A DNA stretch of 64,000 nucleotides from Neodiprion pinetum (taxonomy: Eukaryota; Arthropoda; Insecta; Hymenoptera; Diprionidae): assembly GCF_021155775.2 (NCBI RefSeq), contig NC_060237.1, positions 9,635,832-9,699,831 of the forward strand, read 5' to 3'. Positions 22,327 through 33,524 of this stretch are shown here, in pieces. The notes beneath the pieces are model-generated. The model made no database searches. It was not told the origin of the DNA and was given only the letters and a program-made list of their open reading frames with translations. The number at the start of each line of letters is the position of its first letter. Position 1 is the first letter of the stretch. Made by a program: the position numbers and the translations under genes.

Positions 22327-25300
22327 TGCATATATACATATCTACGCCAGGGGGTATCTAAATGCGTCGTTAGCGTCCTGGTCCATCGCAGTCTGTTCTC
22401 AAGATGTGACTAGGAATTGAGACGCAGCACGATACCAGGGTCTGATAATGTCGGTAATTTTGGGTATCCCGGTAGAAACCTTGGATGAAAGCTGCAGAGT
22501 CGGTGGCGGCGAGACTCTCCAGTCTGAAGTTCACATCGGGGTGTATTATCTAACGGAGTGAAACTAAGTCTAAGCCAAGACGAAGCCTCGGACTTTGCCT
22601 ATTCTCGAACTAGTCGAGTCTTCAAGACTGTGCGGAGTTCGGCGATCGACGTGCCCTACTTGCGGCTAGTCGCTGACAAATACACACAAACACACACTTG
22701 CATGAGCTAGGCTGAAACGGCGAAACCCGTCCGACGAATTCAACGCAAAAATTCATGTCTTCTTAGTTTCAAGAAATTGCATGGAACTCGCCGCGAGACT
22801 CATTCGAAACTAATTTTCTGGAGAGGACACCGCGCAGTTTATTATATGTATATACTGGTGCGTATAAGAAGCATCGTATCTATACATATATATATATAGA
22901 TATAGATATAGATGTATACATATAGCGTGCATGTACCATTCCGCACCATAATGCCGTGGTGTGAAAGCGCGCGCATGAAAAGCTCGGGAAAGTATAGCGT
23001 ACGCTCTGCAGGTGGTGGAGTTAGTTTGTGGTACCCACTCGCTAGAGGTCGGAATAGAGTCCAACTTATGCGCCGTACGCCAACTTGCATGTTTAATTCA
23101 TTTCAAGAGAAAGGATCAAGCTCGCTACTAGCCCGTGGAAATTACCTTTTTTGAAGAGCTGAACACTGAATTAGACTTTTCGCGACGATGAATGCTGCGG
23201 TTTGGATCGATTCGAGACAATCCATTTACTGTATTATCACTGCTGGTTTTTTCGCGGATCGTGAAAATTCATACATAGATGAAAATATACGTATAGATGA
23301 AATGAATTACGTCAGCAACTCTGCGTCAATTCGTTAACTGACACCGTTTCTCTGAGTCTTCTTCGAAATTGAGAGAAATTAAAAATTGATCGAAAAACTT
23401 GAGATACCTTGGAACAGAGGCGATGAAAACCTGTATCGAATTCCAGTCGAATACCAGCGTGACAGTTTACGTTTATATATACAGCATCGAAGCGAAGTTG
23501 AAATAGATGGTAGAGAAAATAGATTTGGTGTGAAAAGGGTGAAAGATTGGTGGAAGAGGAGGTCGGGTCAAAAGGTGAGCAGCGTTCTACACGTCACGTC
23601 CATTAGACGGAACCGAGTGTTCGAATTGCACCATTGACGCTATCTCCTGCACTGGCGGGTAAAACGGTTCAATAACCATCCAAACGCGCGATCCTCAACA
23701 TTCGGCTGATCGGAAGAGAGTAAATGTTTGTCTCAGCTTAAGCACTGACCACTTGGTGCGCTGTCCATGATCGGTTTCTTATTCATAACGGAGAAAGTGG
23801 GACCAAAAAAAGAAAAAATATCATTTCCACGATACTTTTTGGAACACGCGTTTACCCGCCATTTTCAATAATCATAAAGAAACCATCAGAATATAATCTG
23901 CAAGCATCGAAATTGTCCGGACGTGGTTCGCCACCGCCGGTCTGTATTTTGCACACCTCAAATAGCGACCTGCCGACCCTATACGTTGCAATGGCGTGTA
24001 AAGTACACCTCTATCCCATTGTTCGGTTTGCACGCTCGAAATATTTGCCGATTTACTCGGGCTCGAAGTAACCGTCGAAGGAATCCAAATCAACAACCCG
24101 GCGCTTTTGTCGGAGTCACGCACGCCTGCTCTGGCGAAAATGCTTAAAACCTATCCGCCTGCCGATCGTAAGATGGTTTAATGCGAGCTTCTCAGAACGG
24201 ATAACAATTTTACCGAATACGAGTAAAACTCTGCGGGTTGTTGAAGAGGTGAATAAATTGTCATCCAAGTTGATATAATAGTCACGTTATCATCTCGGCT
24301 TGCTTCGTATTTCTCACGATCTATTGTTAGATCTGTAAAACCACCGACGAAAATGGATGAAACAAATTACGTGTTGAATAAAATATTGATTAATCGGGGA
24401 AAGTATTTCTCTTCGAAGAATTCAAATTCAATAAGATCGACCTTCTCTGAGCACTGATATAAACTTGAAAACGAAAAAACGAGTGTGAATCGTGTGAACT
24501 TGAACTCAAAAATTATCTGCCTAGTCTTTTAAACAAATTTGTGAATAAAAATTTTTTTTATTTATAACGTTTCATCAACAATTTATTTATCTCTAGATGA
24601 TTTGACTACGATCCTGAGTATAGGGAAGCCAGTTCCGAACTACGTTTTACTTTTCGATAGTGGATCGGTAGGTACGAGCTAAAAGTGATTCCGAGTTTCG
24701 AATCAGGCTCTTTTCCGTCGTTCCCTTTTTCTCTGGCAAAAAGCTAGGGTGTTCAAGGGACAGCAGAATGCACCATCGACCCTCCATCGTGTCAGTGTGG
24801 CAAGAGGCCGTAAAAAGTAGCGAGGAATGCAGCAGTCTATCAGCAGTAAATTTTTGCGTCCTTCCACAGACGGAAGCTACCGCAAAACGCGGCGTGGAAA
24901 AGCGCGAAATACCAGAGACTCGTGCTCGACGAAATCGAATTATTGACAGGCGTGGCAACACGTAAATAATAAAACATGTCTGTAATAAACAAGTCTCGGT
25001 CTCTCAGCCAGCGTGAAACGCGTCCAAAGTCTGTAAGCTAATTTCGCAAGTGATTTGCAAAAAAAAAACAAAAAACAAATACCAAATACTTAAGTTTGAG
25101 TAAAGATTAAATAATGTCTGTGAATTCATTAAATAAAAACTGAATCAAAAACTATTCATACACGATACAAAAGTAATATCGCATCCGATTGATTGTGGAT
25201 TAAATTTCATTGCCAGCAGTAGAATCTCCCTACACTTGATAATTACTTTATGAAGACGAAACCACGGTACGTTTTTCATAAATGTTAAAACCGTGTTGTT

Positions 25301-27037
25301 TCTCCAATTTTTATGGATCAGGGCTCAATTTTTTGTGATTAAATTATCTACGCGTATCCTGAAATGAATTTTGAATAACGTTGATACGGTTTATAAGTAA
25401 GTTAATTGAGATGTAATTGGTCAGTTCGTGAACAATAACGTGTTGTGGTTTTGCACATGTATATTCCCCGTCTCATAATCGACTGACAATGAGAAGGTAC
25501 AATGAGAAAGTAGATAATTTGTTTTGAGTAGTTTTTACGATTATACAACAATATATTGTTGGAATTTAAAAAATTATATATATAGTATATATATATATAT
25601 AGTATAAATTACTCTGAAAATATAAATAATCAGGCCTCAATAATTGAAACCTCAAACAGGATTTTTTTTTATGTCAAATAAAAGTACAACAATTAATAAT
25701 TTTTGAGTTGAAATTAGTATAATTTAGCACGATTACAATTTCTCAATCGTTGTTTAATCGTTTATATTTATAATTTCTTTCATTCCATCAGTTGAGAATA
25801 TTGACGGAGATATTTTTAATCACAGAGTCGGAGATTCCGTCAAATTGGAATCAATCAACTCAACGATATGAATCTAGAGCCGCTTACCGATTTAGACATA
25901 CCGCGTAACTATAATCAATTTCCATTAAACAGTAAACTAATTTGAGTTCCAAAGAGCCTGAAGCCTCATTCGGTTGCACGATTTTTCCCGAGCAAACAAT
26001 CATAACTCGATAAAATTTGTTCTTTTCCACAATTCATGAGAGTCGATCCGTATACCGGTCTCCTTAACTCGTCAGGGCTAACGCTAATACAGAAATTTGA
26101 TATCTTGTACTGTACGAAGGGCAATTTGTGGTACTTGTACACGTGTAGGTTATCATCGTCGAGGGAACGAGGCTCGTTTGGTTTTCTCACGTGTGTGGCG
26201 TCGATGTGTCGATTGTCGTCGATATGTCAGCTGATCCTTACGAATCAATAAATGAATGTCAGATTCTACCCGAGGTCCGCATTCACCCGCGTCACCTTCA
26301 TCGCTTATCGATTATTGATAGCCGTACTGTCAGCCAGAGACTCTCCAGCCACTGACAAAATCCCCGTTCATGCAGGCAATCCACATTCGCATGCCTAGGA
26401 CAACCGTAATCAAAGCTTCAACTTACCGACCCTACGCCGCGTCTTCGTCTTTGAGTCCGTCGCAGCATCGCCGCTTTTCCACCACTTTCTAAGACCACTT
26501 GTCACTTGACCCAATCTCGCACTGCGATATCTCACTTGAAAAACCGTCCGAATCCTGTCATTGATCACTCTCGGCACGAAGAGATATCGAGAACGCGGTC
26601 GGCTACGAGACTCGAACACGACTGATCGGACCGATGATATTGTTTGTTGACATTGGTGTCCCTGCACGCTTCAATGTTGTGTCGGATCGCTCTGACCGTA
26701 CAAATTAAAATTGCGGCGTGACAAATCTTTCGAATATTTAGTGTAACTGGTTGGGAAAAACTGATCACGTGATTCAACCTCGTCAGTTTTGCTGGTCATC
26801 TGTTTATGTACTCGCTATCGACGGAATGCTTTTCTTTCAAATGCTACTGAACGAATGACTCGTTTCGGACTTTCGTTAAATCTAATTCTGGACTTCGTGA
26901 GAATCCTGTTTTCGCCATGACTGCAGTTTAGAATTTCCACACAAAGGTGATGTCAATACGTAAGACTCAAGAAGATTGAATAATCAATCAGTTTTCACTA
27001 TTATCGGTAATCTTGATCAAGATTCCCCTTCGATTCA
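22133..27037. other. No gene recognised; microsatellites and plain sequence
   Basis: CA then TA microsatellites lie at 22270-22283 and 22303-22324. TA/GATA repeats lie at 22883-22915 and TA-rich repeats at 25574-25605. On the minus strand a good donor-like site GGTCG|GTAAGT has its exon edge at 26427, in a GC-richer patch (26400-26700) with an open frame, but I find no matching acceptor and no domain. A plus-strand frame at 23386-23574 ends at AAAG|GTGAGC with an acceptor-like TATATACAG inside it; this is also unsupported by any recognisable protein. Confidence 0.5.
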
Positions 27038-27207
27038 TCACATAAAAACCATTTTCCACGTTTTATTCTTCATGGAATAAAATAACATCGCATCTGGTAG
27101 CATGATACACAGGTTTCCACTTTTGGAAAGCGTGCCATACGTTAAATGTCCGACTTTCTTTATGTGGACTCTTAATTTTTCCGTTTCTTGAGGATCAATT
27201 AATCCTA
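27038..27207 (-). CDS. Possible odorant-receptor-like exon 2 (fragment)
   Basis: It follows exon 1 after a 135-nt intron (27208-27342) that starts GTAAAT and ends TCAG. The junction restores one codon (G plus TA gives Val), so the frames match. The exon reads GLIDPQETEKLRVH then IKKVGHLTYGTLSKSG, which resembles the segment of insect odorant receptors just before membrane helix 3 (a negatively charged E-x-E stretch, Lys/Arg, then Leu-Thr). Helix 3 itself is not clearly hydrophobic here. The frame runs to TGA at 27038-27040 without a good donor, so the 3' edge is unknown. No later receptor exons were found downstream. A decayed copy is likely if the family call is right. Confidence 0.28.
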
Positions 27208-27342
27208 CTGACTTGAATTTTGAAGATTGTCATACATTTTTCGTAGGACGACCAAAGTTGTCGACGAGGTCGTTCGTTATGCGTGGGGTTAGTACGCGTA
27301 TTGTTTAAAAATGAAAGGAATCCAATTTTTATGATTATTTAC

Positions 27343-27670
27343 CTTCGCGAAGAAAGACAAACGTGTGATTTCGAGTGAATAAAGAATTCAGGCATATTTT
27401 GATGGTAGCCTCGAGCGTGCACGTTACCTGCCTTGTACCCACAGGAGTTGCCTTAACGCCTTCGGCGATCAAGCACAGACCCGAGGCATAGATTCCGACG
27501 AATAAATAACACAATAATGAATACAAAATTAGATGGAAAGGGAGCGTTGACTCTGAATAATAAATTGACAATATTGAGCCTCGTCCTTCGAAGGGCCACT
27601 TGAGCCAAATCGAATGACGGTAATAACGCATAACAAACGGTTTCGCACTATAGCCGCCGATTTTCCTTTC
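27343..27670 (-). CDS. Possible odorant-receptor-like exon 1 (N-terminal part, helices 1-2)
   Basis: The longest distinctive open segment of the window, part of a frame open from 27889. An acceptor CATCCATTACAG lies just before 27670 and a donor GAAG|GTAAAT after 27343; an ATG lies at 27631. The product has RYYRHSIWLKWPFEG near its start, a hydrophobic helix (FHLILYSLLCYLFVGIYA), then TLEATIKICLNSLFTRN. The WP motif followed about 65 residues later by a Lys in the second helix, and then basic residues, matches the spacing in insect odorant receptors (7tm_6). An alternative donor CAG|GTAACG lies at 27428/27427. The family call is an inference from pattern only; the remaining helices and the C-terminal receptor motif are missing. 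Confidence 0.3.
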
Positions 27671-30600
27671 CTGTAATGGATGAAATTTCTGCCAGCTTTT
27701 TAAAGTTAAAAATTTCGATCTGTATATAATTTTGATACGTGAAACAAAATATAAAAGATAAAATTCATAAATTTTATGGCCTTGGGCCTTACGATTTGTG
27801 AGGAAGACATTGATCAATTTTATCTTATGCTCAAAGTAAGCCTTTGTCTTCGAATTTTTAGCACTTTCTGCGATTTGAAAAAATATCAAGCAAAGTGCTT
27901 TTCATGTTAAAAATAGTCTGATATTTCCGTATATGAAATCCATTTTTGGGTAGATCCTCAGAGGCTGCCGAAAAACACTTTTGATTCGACGTTTTCAGTC
28001 TCGTATATTAAACGAAGAGGATACAACCTGAATTTATCCGTATGAGATGAAAATGGGATTAGGTATAATTAAATTGGCATAAATATTCCAGAGAACTCGA
28101 ATTTTTTAAACATCTTTTATATCCCTAAAATACTTGTACCGATTGAATTGTGATCCCATTTTCATCCCAGTTTCATAAAATTTCTCAATCAATAATAAGA
28201 AATCTCAATCGTCGAAAAGAACATACTTATTGGCAGTTCCTAAGGATACAACCTGAAATAGATTTGATTCTCTAAAATTTGTGCTTTTTTTTTACAAAAT
28301 ACACACATCAGGCCATATTTTCTTTTCAATGACCGTAAGTTCTCCAAAATCGAAGAAAGAAAAGGTTCATTCCGAAACCATGGTAAAAGTGATCAAAGTA
28401 TTTCTCGTAACTAGCAAAAAATTAGACCTTTGGTGATACAAAATTATTGGTTGCGGTCGAAAATCCTAACAACATGTTTTCATAAAAATGTCGGTCTGTC
28501 GGGCAAACTCCCGCGATCATCTCAGAAACGGCTCGATGAAAAAATTTGAAACTTACAGGATTTTACAATAAACTAATAGATATGAAAATTTGCCATGTTC
28601 TGTTTAATTTGAACTTCCGGTTCTACCGAAAATAAATCAATTTTCAATGTTTTAGCGACAAACGTATACTTTTTTCTCCTCATCACTTTTTCTAAATAAA
28701 CAATTAGGTATTTCCCAATTAATGTATAAATTTTTTGATTTACCAAAAATTTTCTTGCTCCGATTTTTGTTTAAAAACTTTTTCATTTGACTGTCAAGTT
28801 CTCTAAGTTTCAGGTTTATTCATTCGGCCATTTTCGCGATCATCGCGGCGAAAGATTGTCGGACAGCCCAACAGACTCTTCCCTTTTCACGGTGATGAAA
28901 AGTATCGCAAAAAATCTATTTTCACCGGCTTGTTTCTCTTACCTTCTCGGGCAGACATACTCTCCACGTTTTTCCCGTATATCCGGTCGTTCGCACACAT
29001 TATACCCACCCAGATAGATACAACACACACTCGGCATGTATGCTTATGCTAAATCCTAAATGAATTCTGATGGAATTGAGCTATGAAGTCATGTCAGGTA
29101 TATACGGAGACACAGGTACGTATAAGAGACAGATGGAGTGTAGTTTCAACGTTTGCAAACTTTGCATCACTTATGCAGCACCGGGAGTGCACCCAGACTC
29201 CGCAGCCGCTCCAACTCAACGAATATAAAGCTGCGGGGCTTCTGGCTTTTGCTTTTTTCTTTTCTTTCCCTTTTCCTGTTTTCCTCCTGTCTCTCTTTTG
29301 AATATTCTTTCGTTTCATTTTTATTCTTTCACTCTCTCTCTCTCTCTCTCTTTCGCTCCTCAACCGGTAATAAATTCTGATGATGAACTCCTCTCGAGTT
29401 TCTTGTACGAACTCAACTGCCTCACCCGACTTTTCTTTATCTCATCCCCTTCGTAACAATTAATCTCACCCCATGCGGTTCACGCAAGTAAAACAAGGCA
29501 GTCCAATCATATGTAGATTTTTTTCATGTACCGTATTATCAGAGAAACCCTTTTTGTTCATGGGAATCCTAAGGTGGACAAGCTAATTTGTTTTTTCAAG
29601 ATCTTAAACAATGGAAACAACTTGTTATATAATAGGTTCTCAGCAACGCATAACGTTTTTTTCTTCGTTCAAGTCTCAGTAGATAACTTCACTTACAAAA
29701 AAAAAAAAAAAAAGAAAAATTGAAAAATGACTGTTAGCTGCTTCGTCGACTTAAAGTCTTGAATTTATAAAATCCAAATATACGATAATCATGATTTTCA
29801 AAATTCGACAAATTAGAAAAAACGTTGTATAAATATTTGTCGGTGTAATACAAATTTTTACGTTTTAATAAATCGAGATAAAGCCCACCGAGTCACTAAG
29901 AGACAAGCTTGGCTGTTGGCTGTTCTAATTTCATCCATTCCCTCGCAATTTATTGCCACCGCGAACTTGACGAGATATGACGCGTGCTCGTGGCACACGT
30001 CAAAGTTACAGCGGCAGGTATGTATCGTCACCTCAGGATTATGCGACATTGATCACTAGAGTTCACGAATTATTCTGAAAATAGACGATTAATCACTTTG
30101 GAGTTCCCAGGTCATAAATATATTCCATAAACGTGTGAGATTTTATCGCGGCGAAGAGATGAACACTCATCAGGCTGTCAAGTTGTATCTTACTTTATTT
30201 ACTTTTTTTCCATCCAATTCAGCGAAATTGCAAAATTTAGTACGAATGAATGAGTAAAACAAGACCGCCTTCGCGATATAATTTCATGCTTTTCAAGTCT
30301 TAGATGTTGCTGAACACTCTGGCACGAATTAATCTTCAAATAACGTTTCTGCGTTGCAAAAGTTTACCCAAAGAGCTTTAGAAAAGATTCATGGTAAATC
30401 TTGAAAATACGTCACGGCAAATTTGAATAATTTTAACTCTCAACTTTTGCAGTTGTTTCTTCATTTTTCATTCGCATAATTGTTCGCAACTCGGAATATT
30501 TTTGTTTTTTTTGTCAAACATATTGCATAAGAAAAAGCATATTTATGATTTTCAATCCATACTGATAGATACAAGGCTTTTTTTAGATTGATTATTAAAA

Positions 30601-31883
30601 CGAATAAAATTGTGTCAATCAGAAATCACAGACTTCAAAATTCGGTCGCTTTTTCACTCAACACTCAAGTTTTCAGCAATTTAAGGCATCTTTCACCGCA
30701 GCTTGGCGAAAGGATCAATTGACGGATCAATAATTTGTGAAGAGAATTAAATACAAAGTACAAAAGCATAAAAAACAAAGCCATGCGTCGGCTTGTCGCG
30801 AAAAAAGTTCTACATTAGATCCGGCGGAGTGATTAACGCGGTTAATTCGGTGTAATTTAAGCCCTCGAGTTTCCTCCGAACCCCCTTAAACCCGCTATTC
30901 TCTGACCTCCTGAGCCTACTTCAGCCCCTTAACCTCTTCCACCCCCCCCCCCTCCATTTTGCCCCGAAGCCCAATCCGTTTCACGAGTCTAGGGCACCTG
31001 CACAATCGGCCGATCCTCGAATAATCAACGAGCTGTAATTGTAATTTTGCTTTCAGCGGTTTTGAAGTCACCGTCAGACGTATAACCGAACATATTGGAA
31101 TTGACGGTTCACCTCACCGCTGATTACACGCCTGCATCTACTTTTGTAATCTCACGCTGCGCATGTCAGTGTTGACCAATTTGCATCGAGCGCACCGCGA
31201 CTTATCTAATCATACATCTCGTGGCTTGGAAGTGAAAATTGTCAAAATAAATATTGGAATAATTGTAACCATAGGAACCTTTAACGTCTTCCAATACAAG
31301 TTTTGCAATTATATATGTCCAATTTGATACCGAATTCGGGTCTGAGTGCAACCTGTCTTGTTTACTTGACTTACTTGTAAATCATGTCATCACTCAAAAA
31401 ATTGTGATAAAAAGTAAAAAAACTATTTGGTCTAAGGTCTGATAAACTTGTAATGGATGCGTGGAAGCGATTTCCTCTGCTGTCTGCGGACGCGATTAGC
31501 TCGGATAAAAAGTTTTCAATCTCTCACGTGGCGCTCTTCTTCTTTTTACTTCTACTTCTTATTCGTTGGTCGTGAGAATTCTCTGTTGAAATTTTTTAGA
31601 TTCAACGGATGTCATCGTCCCTTCACAGGGCCACGGAGTGCTCTGAGCAAAACTTGGGTCATATATTTGATTCAAATTTCATGCAAAACGATCCCGAAAT
31701 TGCGATTCTCCTGTCGCCGGTATCTCTGCAGCAAAGTTAAGACTACAAATATTATCCTCACGGCGCCGAATGTCGATTGGAAATTAAATTATATGGGTAA
31801 TTCGGTAACCGCTGTTACCATTGTTTTAGTCGTTTATATAAATTCTACGAAGCTTCTTTAAGAGTAAGAATATATATCTATAT

Positions 31884-31917
<34 letters not shown>

Positions 31918-33317
31918 TTTACCAAGATTCACTAGACGTTCAACGTTTCGACCGATTTGTTTCCGCTTTTTAGAATGCTCTTTATCGTAATTAAAAACTT
32001 CAACAATACGTCTGTCTGCGTTCTGGTGACTTATGCAATTGTATTTTTTTTTACTGTTTCTGTTATTTGTTAGCCGATATTTTTACCATTCCGAACAGCG
32101 ATATTCTGCGAAATTTAAACATTTTGCAATATTCAAGCGATCGATTGTGCAAATGTTCCGATTCGAGCATCACTCAGAAAACTGCCCAGACAATTTTCAA
32201 TTCGTTACAATAAACACTTGACTATACCAACGTAAAATATCATTGCTAAACATATTTTTCCAGATATACATGGAACCCATAATTTACCAGAATTCACTGT
32301 ATTTGAATTGACGCATAATAAAAAATTGGGGCAATTGTCCGTCACGTATAATTTCAGGTGATCACTGAACAGTTTTGAACCAGTAGCTGGAAACAAGATT
32401 CCTTGAGAGAATCGAACCACTTCGGTGTTTCGGCACTTCTTAAACGGAACATATCAGCTTTCAGGTTTAATTTCAACGTCATTTCGACCCTGCAGAACGA
32501 GGCGTAAAGGTATAAGATCGACATTGGCATGCATAGGTTGGCACGACACGTTTAGCAGAGTCGTTCGTCCCTCTATCTTGTGGGTCGGCCGCTCCTCAAC
32601 CCTCGTCATCAGCCCTCACCCACCACCCCGCACTCGGCGTCTCTCTCTTTCTCTGGTCGCAAAACTCTCTCGACTCTCCCGCTGACATAGTTCAAAGATG
32701 GGGGACTTTGTATCGCCGCCTTTGCAACTGGCCAAGTTGCAGAAACGAGGGAGGGGAGAAAGAAAGTAAGGGATGTAGTAAGTGGCCCCCGGGGGTGCAG
32801 GTAAAATCGAGTCTACAACACCGCCGTTGGCTCGACACGTACCGCGTGAAGAACTGCGCGTCGATCCTGTGTCGAACCGATGTCATTGTCCGTTTCTTCG
32901 AAGTCGTCGTCCGTTTTGCGGTATGCGCGAATCAAATCTGAGGACTGCGGGGTGAACAATCGACTTGCGTGATTGATCGGGTTAAATGTTACGGCGAATC
33001 ATCGTTTCGAAGCTAATCACGCGTTACGTTTTTTTTTTTACTTACGTAATTATTCTAATTTTCTGACGATGAGTCGAAAAGGTTAATTGGTCGGAAACTG
33101 AGACACTTTTTATTCACTCTATCGCGAGCTAGAAAGTCGTATATTGAAATATAAACAGAAGCTTGTACACCTATTCATACTTTATTTCGAATCACTGCAG
33201 AAATTGGTTGAAAATCCAGTCGATTCGTTCGATTTCACTCTCGTAACAAGACCGTAGGTACATAGACGACACTTCTTTTATTGCAAGAAATGATCCGCTG
33301 TCCCTTATAGGTAGATA
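27671..33317. other. No gene recognised; simple repeats
   Basis: The phrase GGATACAACCTGAA recurs at about 28019 and 28243, flanking a small inverted pair (GATGAAAATGGGAT at 28047 and ATCCCATTTTCATC at about 28152); this may be a decayed repeat. Further features are (CT)10 at 29332-29351, A17 at 29697-29713, a C-rich stretch with C11 at 30942-30952, and (AT)14 at 31887-31914. An open frame of 134 codons at 31457-31861 lacks any motif, as do the frames at 32425-32941. Confidence 0.55.
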
Positions 33318-33524
33318 CAGTAGCGCCAAAGACTATTTTGACAATACGAAATTCGTTATTATTTTCATCCAGCATTTTTCTTTATTTTAACTTTATTTTC
33401 TAGCGAGCAAGAGTCAATTCTCTACAATTAAGTAAAACATCGAATTTTTATCAATAAAAAATGTTATAGATTTTTGCATTCAATCCAATTCCTATCTTTG
33501 TCAGCATACTTTTGAACGCTACTG
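33318..33524. mobile_element. Tc1/mariner-like MITE, ~207 bp, degenerate terminal inverted repeats
   Basis: The left end CAGTAGCGCCAAAGACTATT...TGACAA (33318-33343) pairs with the reverse complement of the right end, CAGTAGCGTTCAAAAGTATG...TGACAA (33499-33524), and weaker similarity continues inward for another dozen bases. CAGT(A/G)GCG-CAAAAGTAT is a well-known style of Tc1-like terminus. TA precedes the left end; the right flank is CA, which would be a mutated TA duplication. The interior is AT-rich with no open frame. It is an old non-autonomous copy. Confidence 0.6.

Noticed and set aside
28480..28640. Phrase TCTGTCGGGCAAACTCCC followed by CGATCATCTCAGAAACGGC
   Set aside because: It reminds me of a dispersed insect repeat, but there is no second copy in the window and I cannot place its ends.
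32405..32425. tRNA B-box-like GTGGTTCGATTCTC on the minus strand
   Set aside because: The T-stem does not pair and no anticodon or acceptor stem can be drawn.
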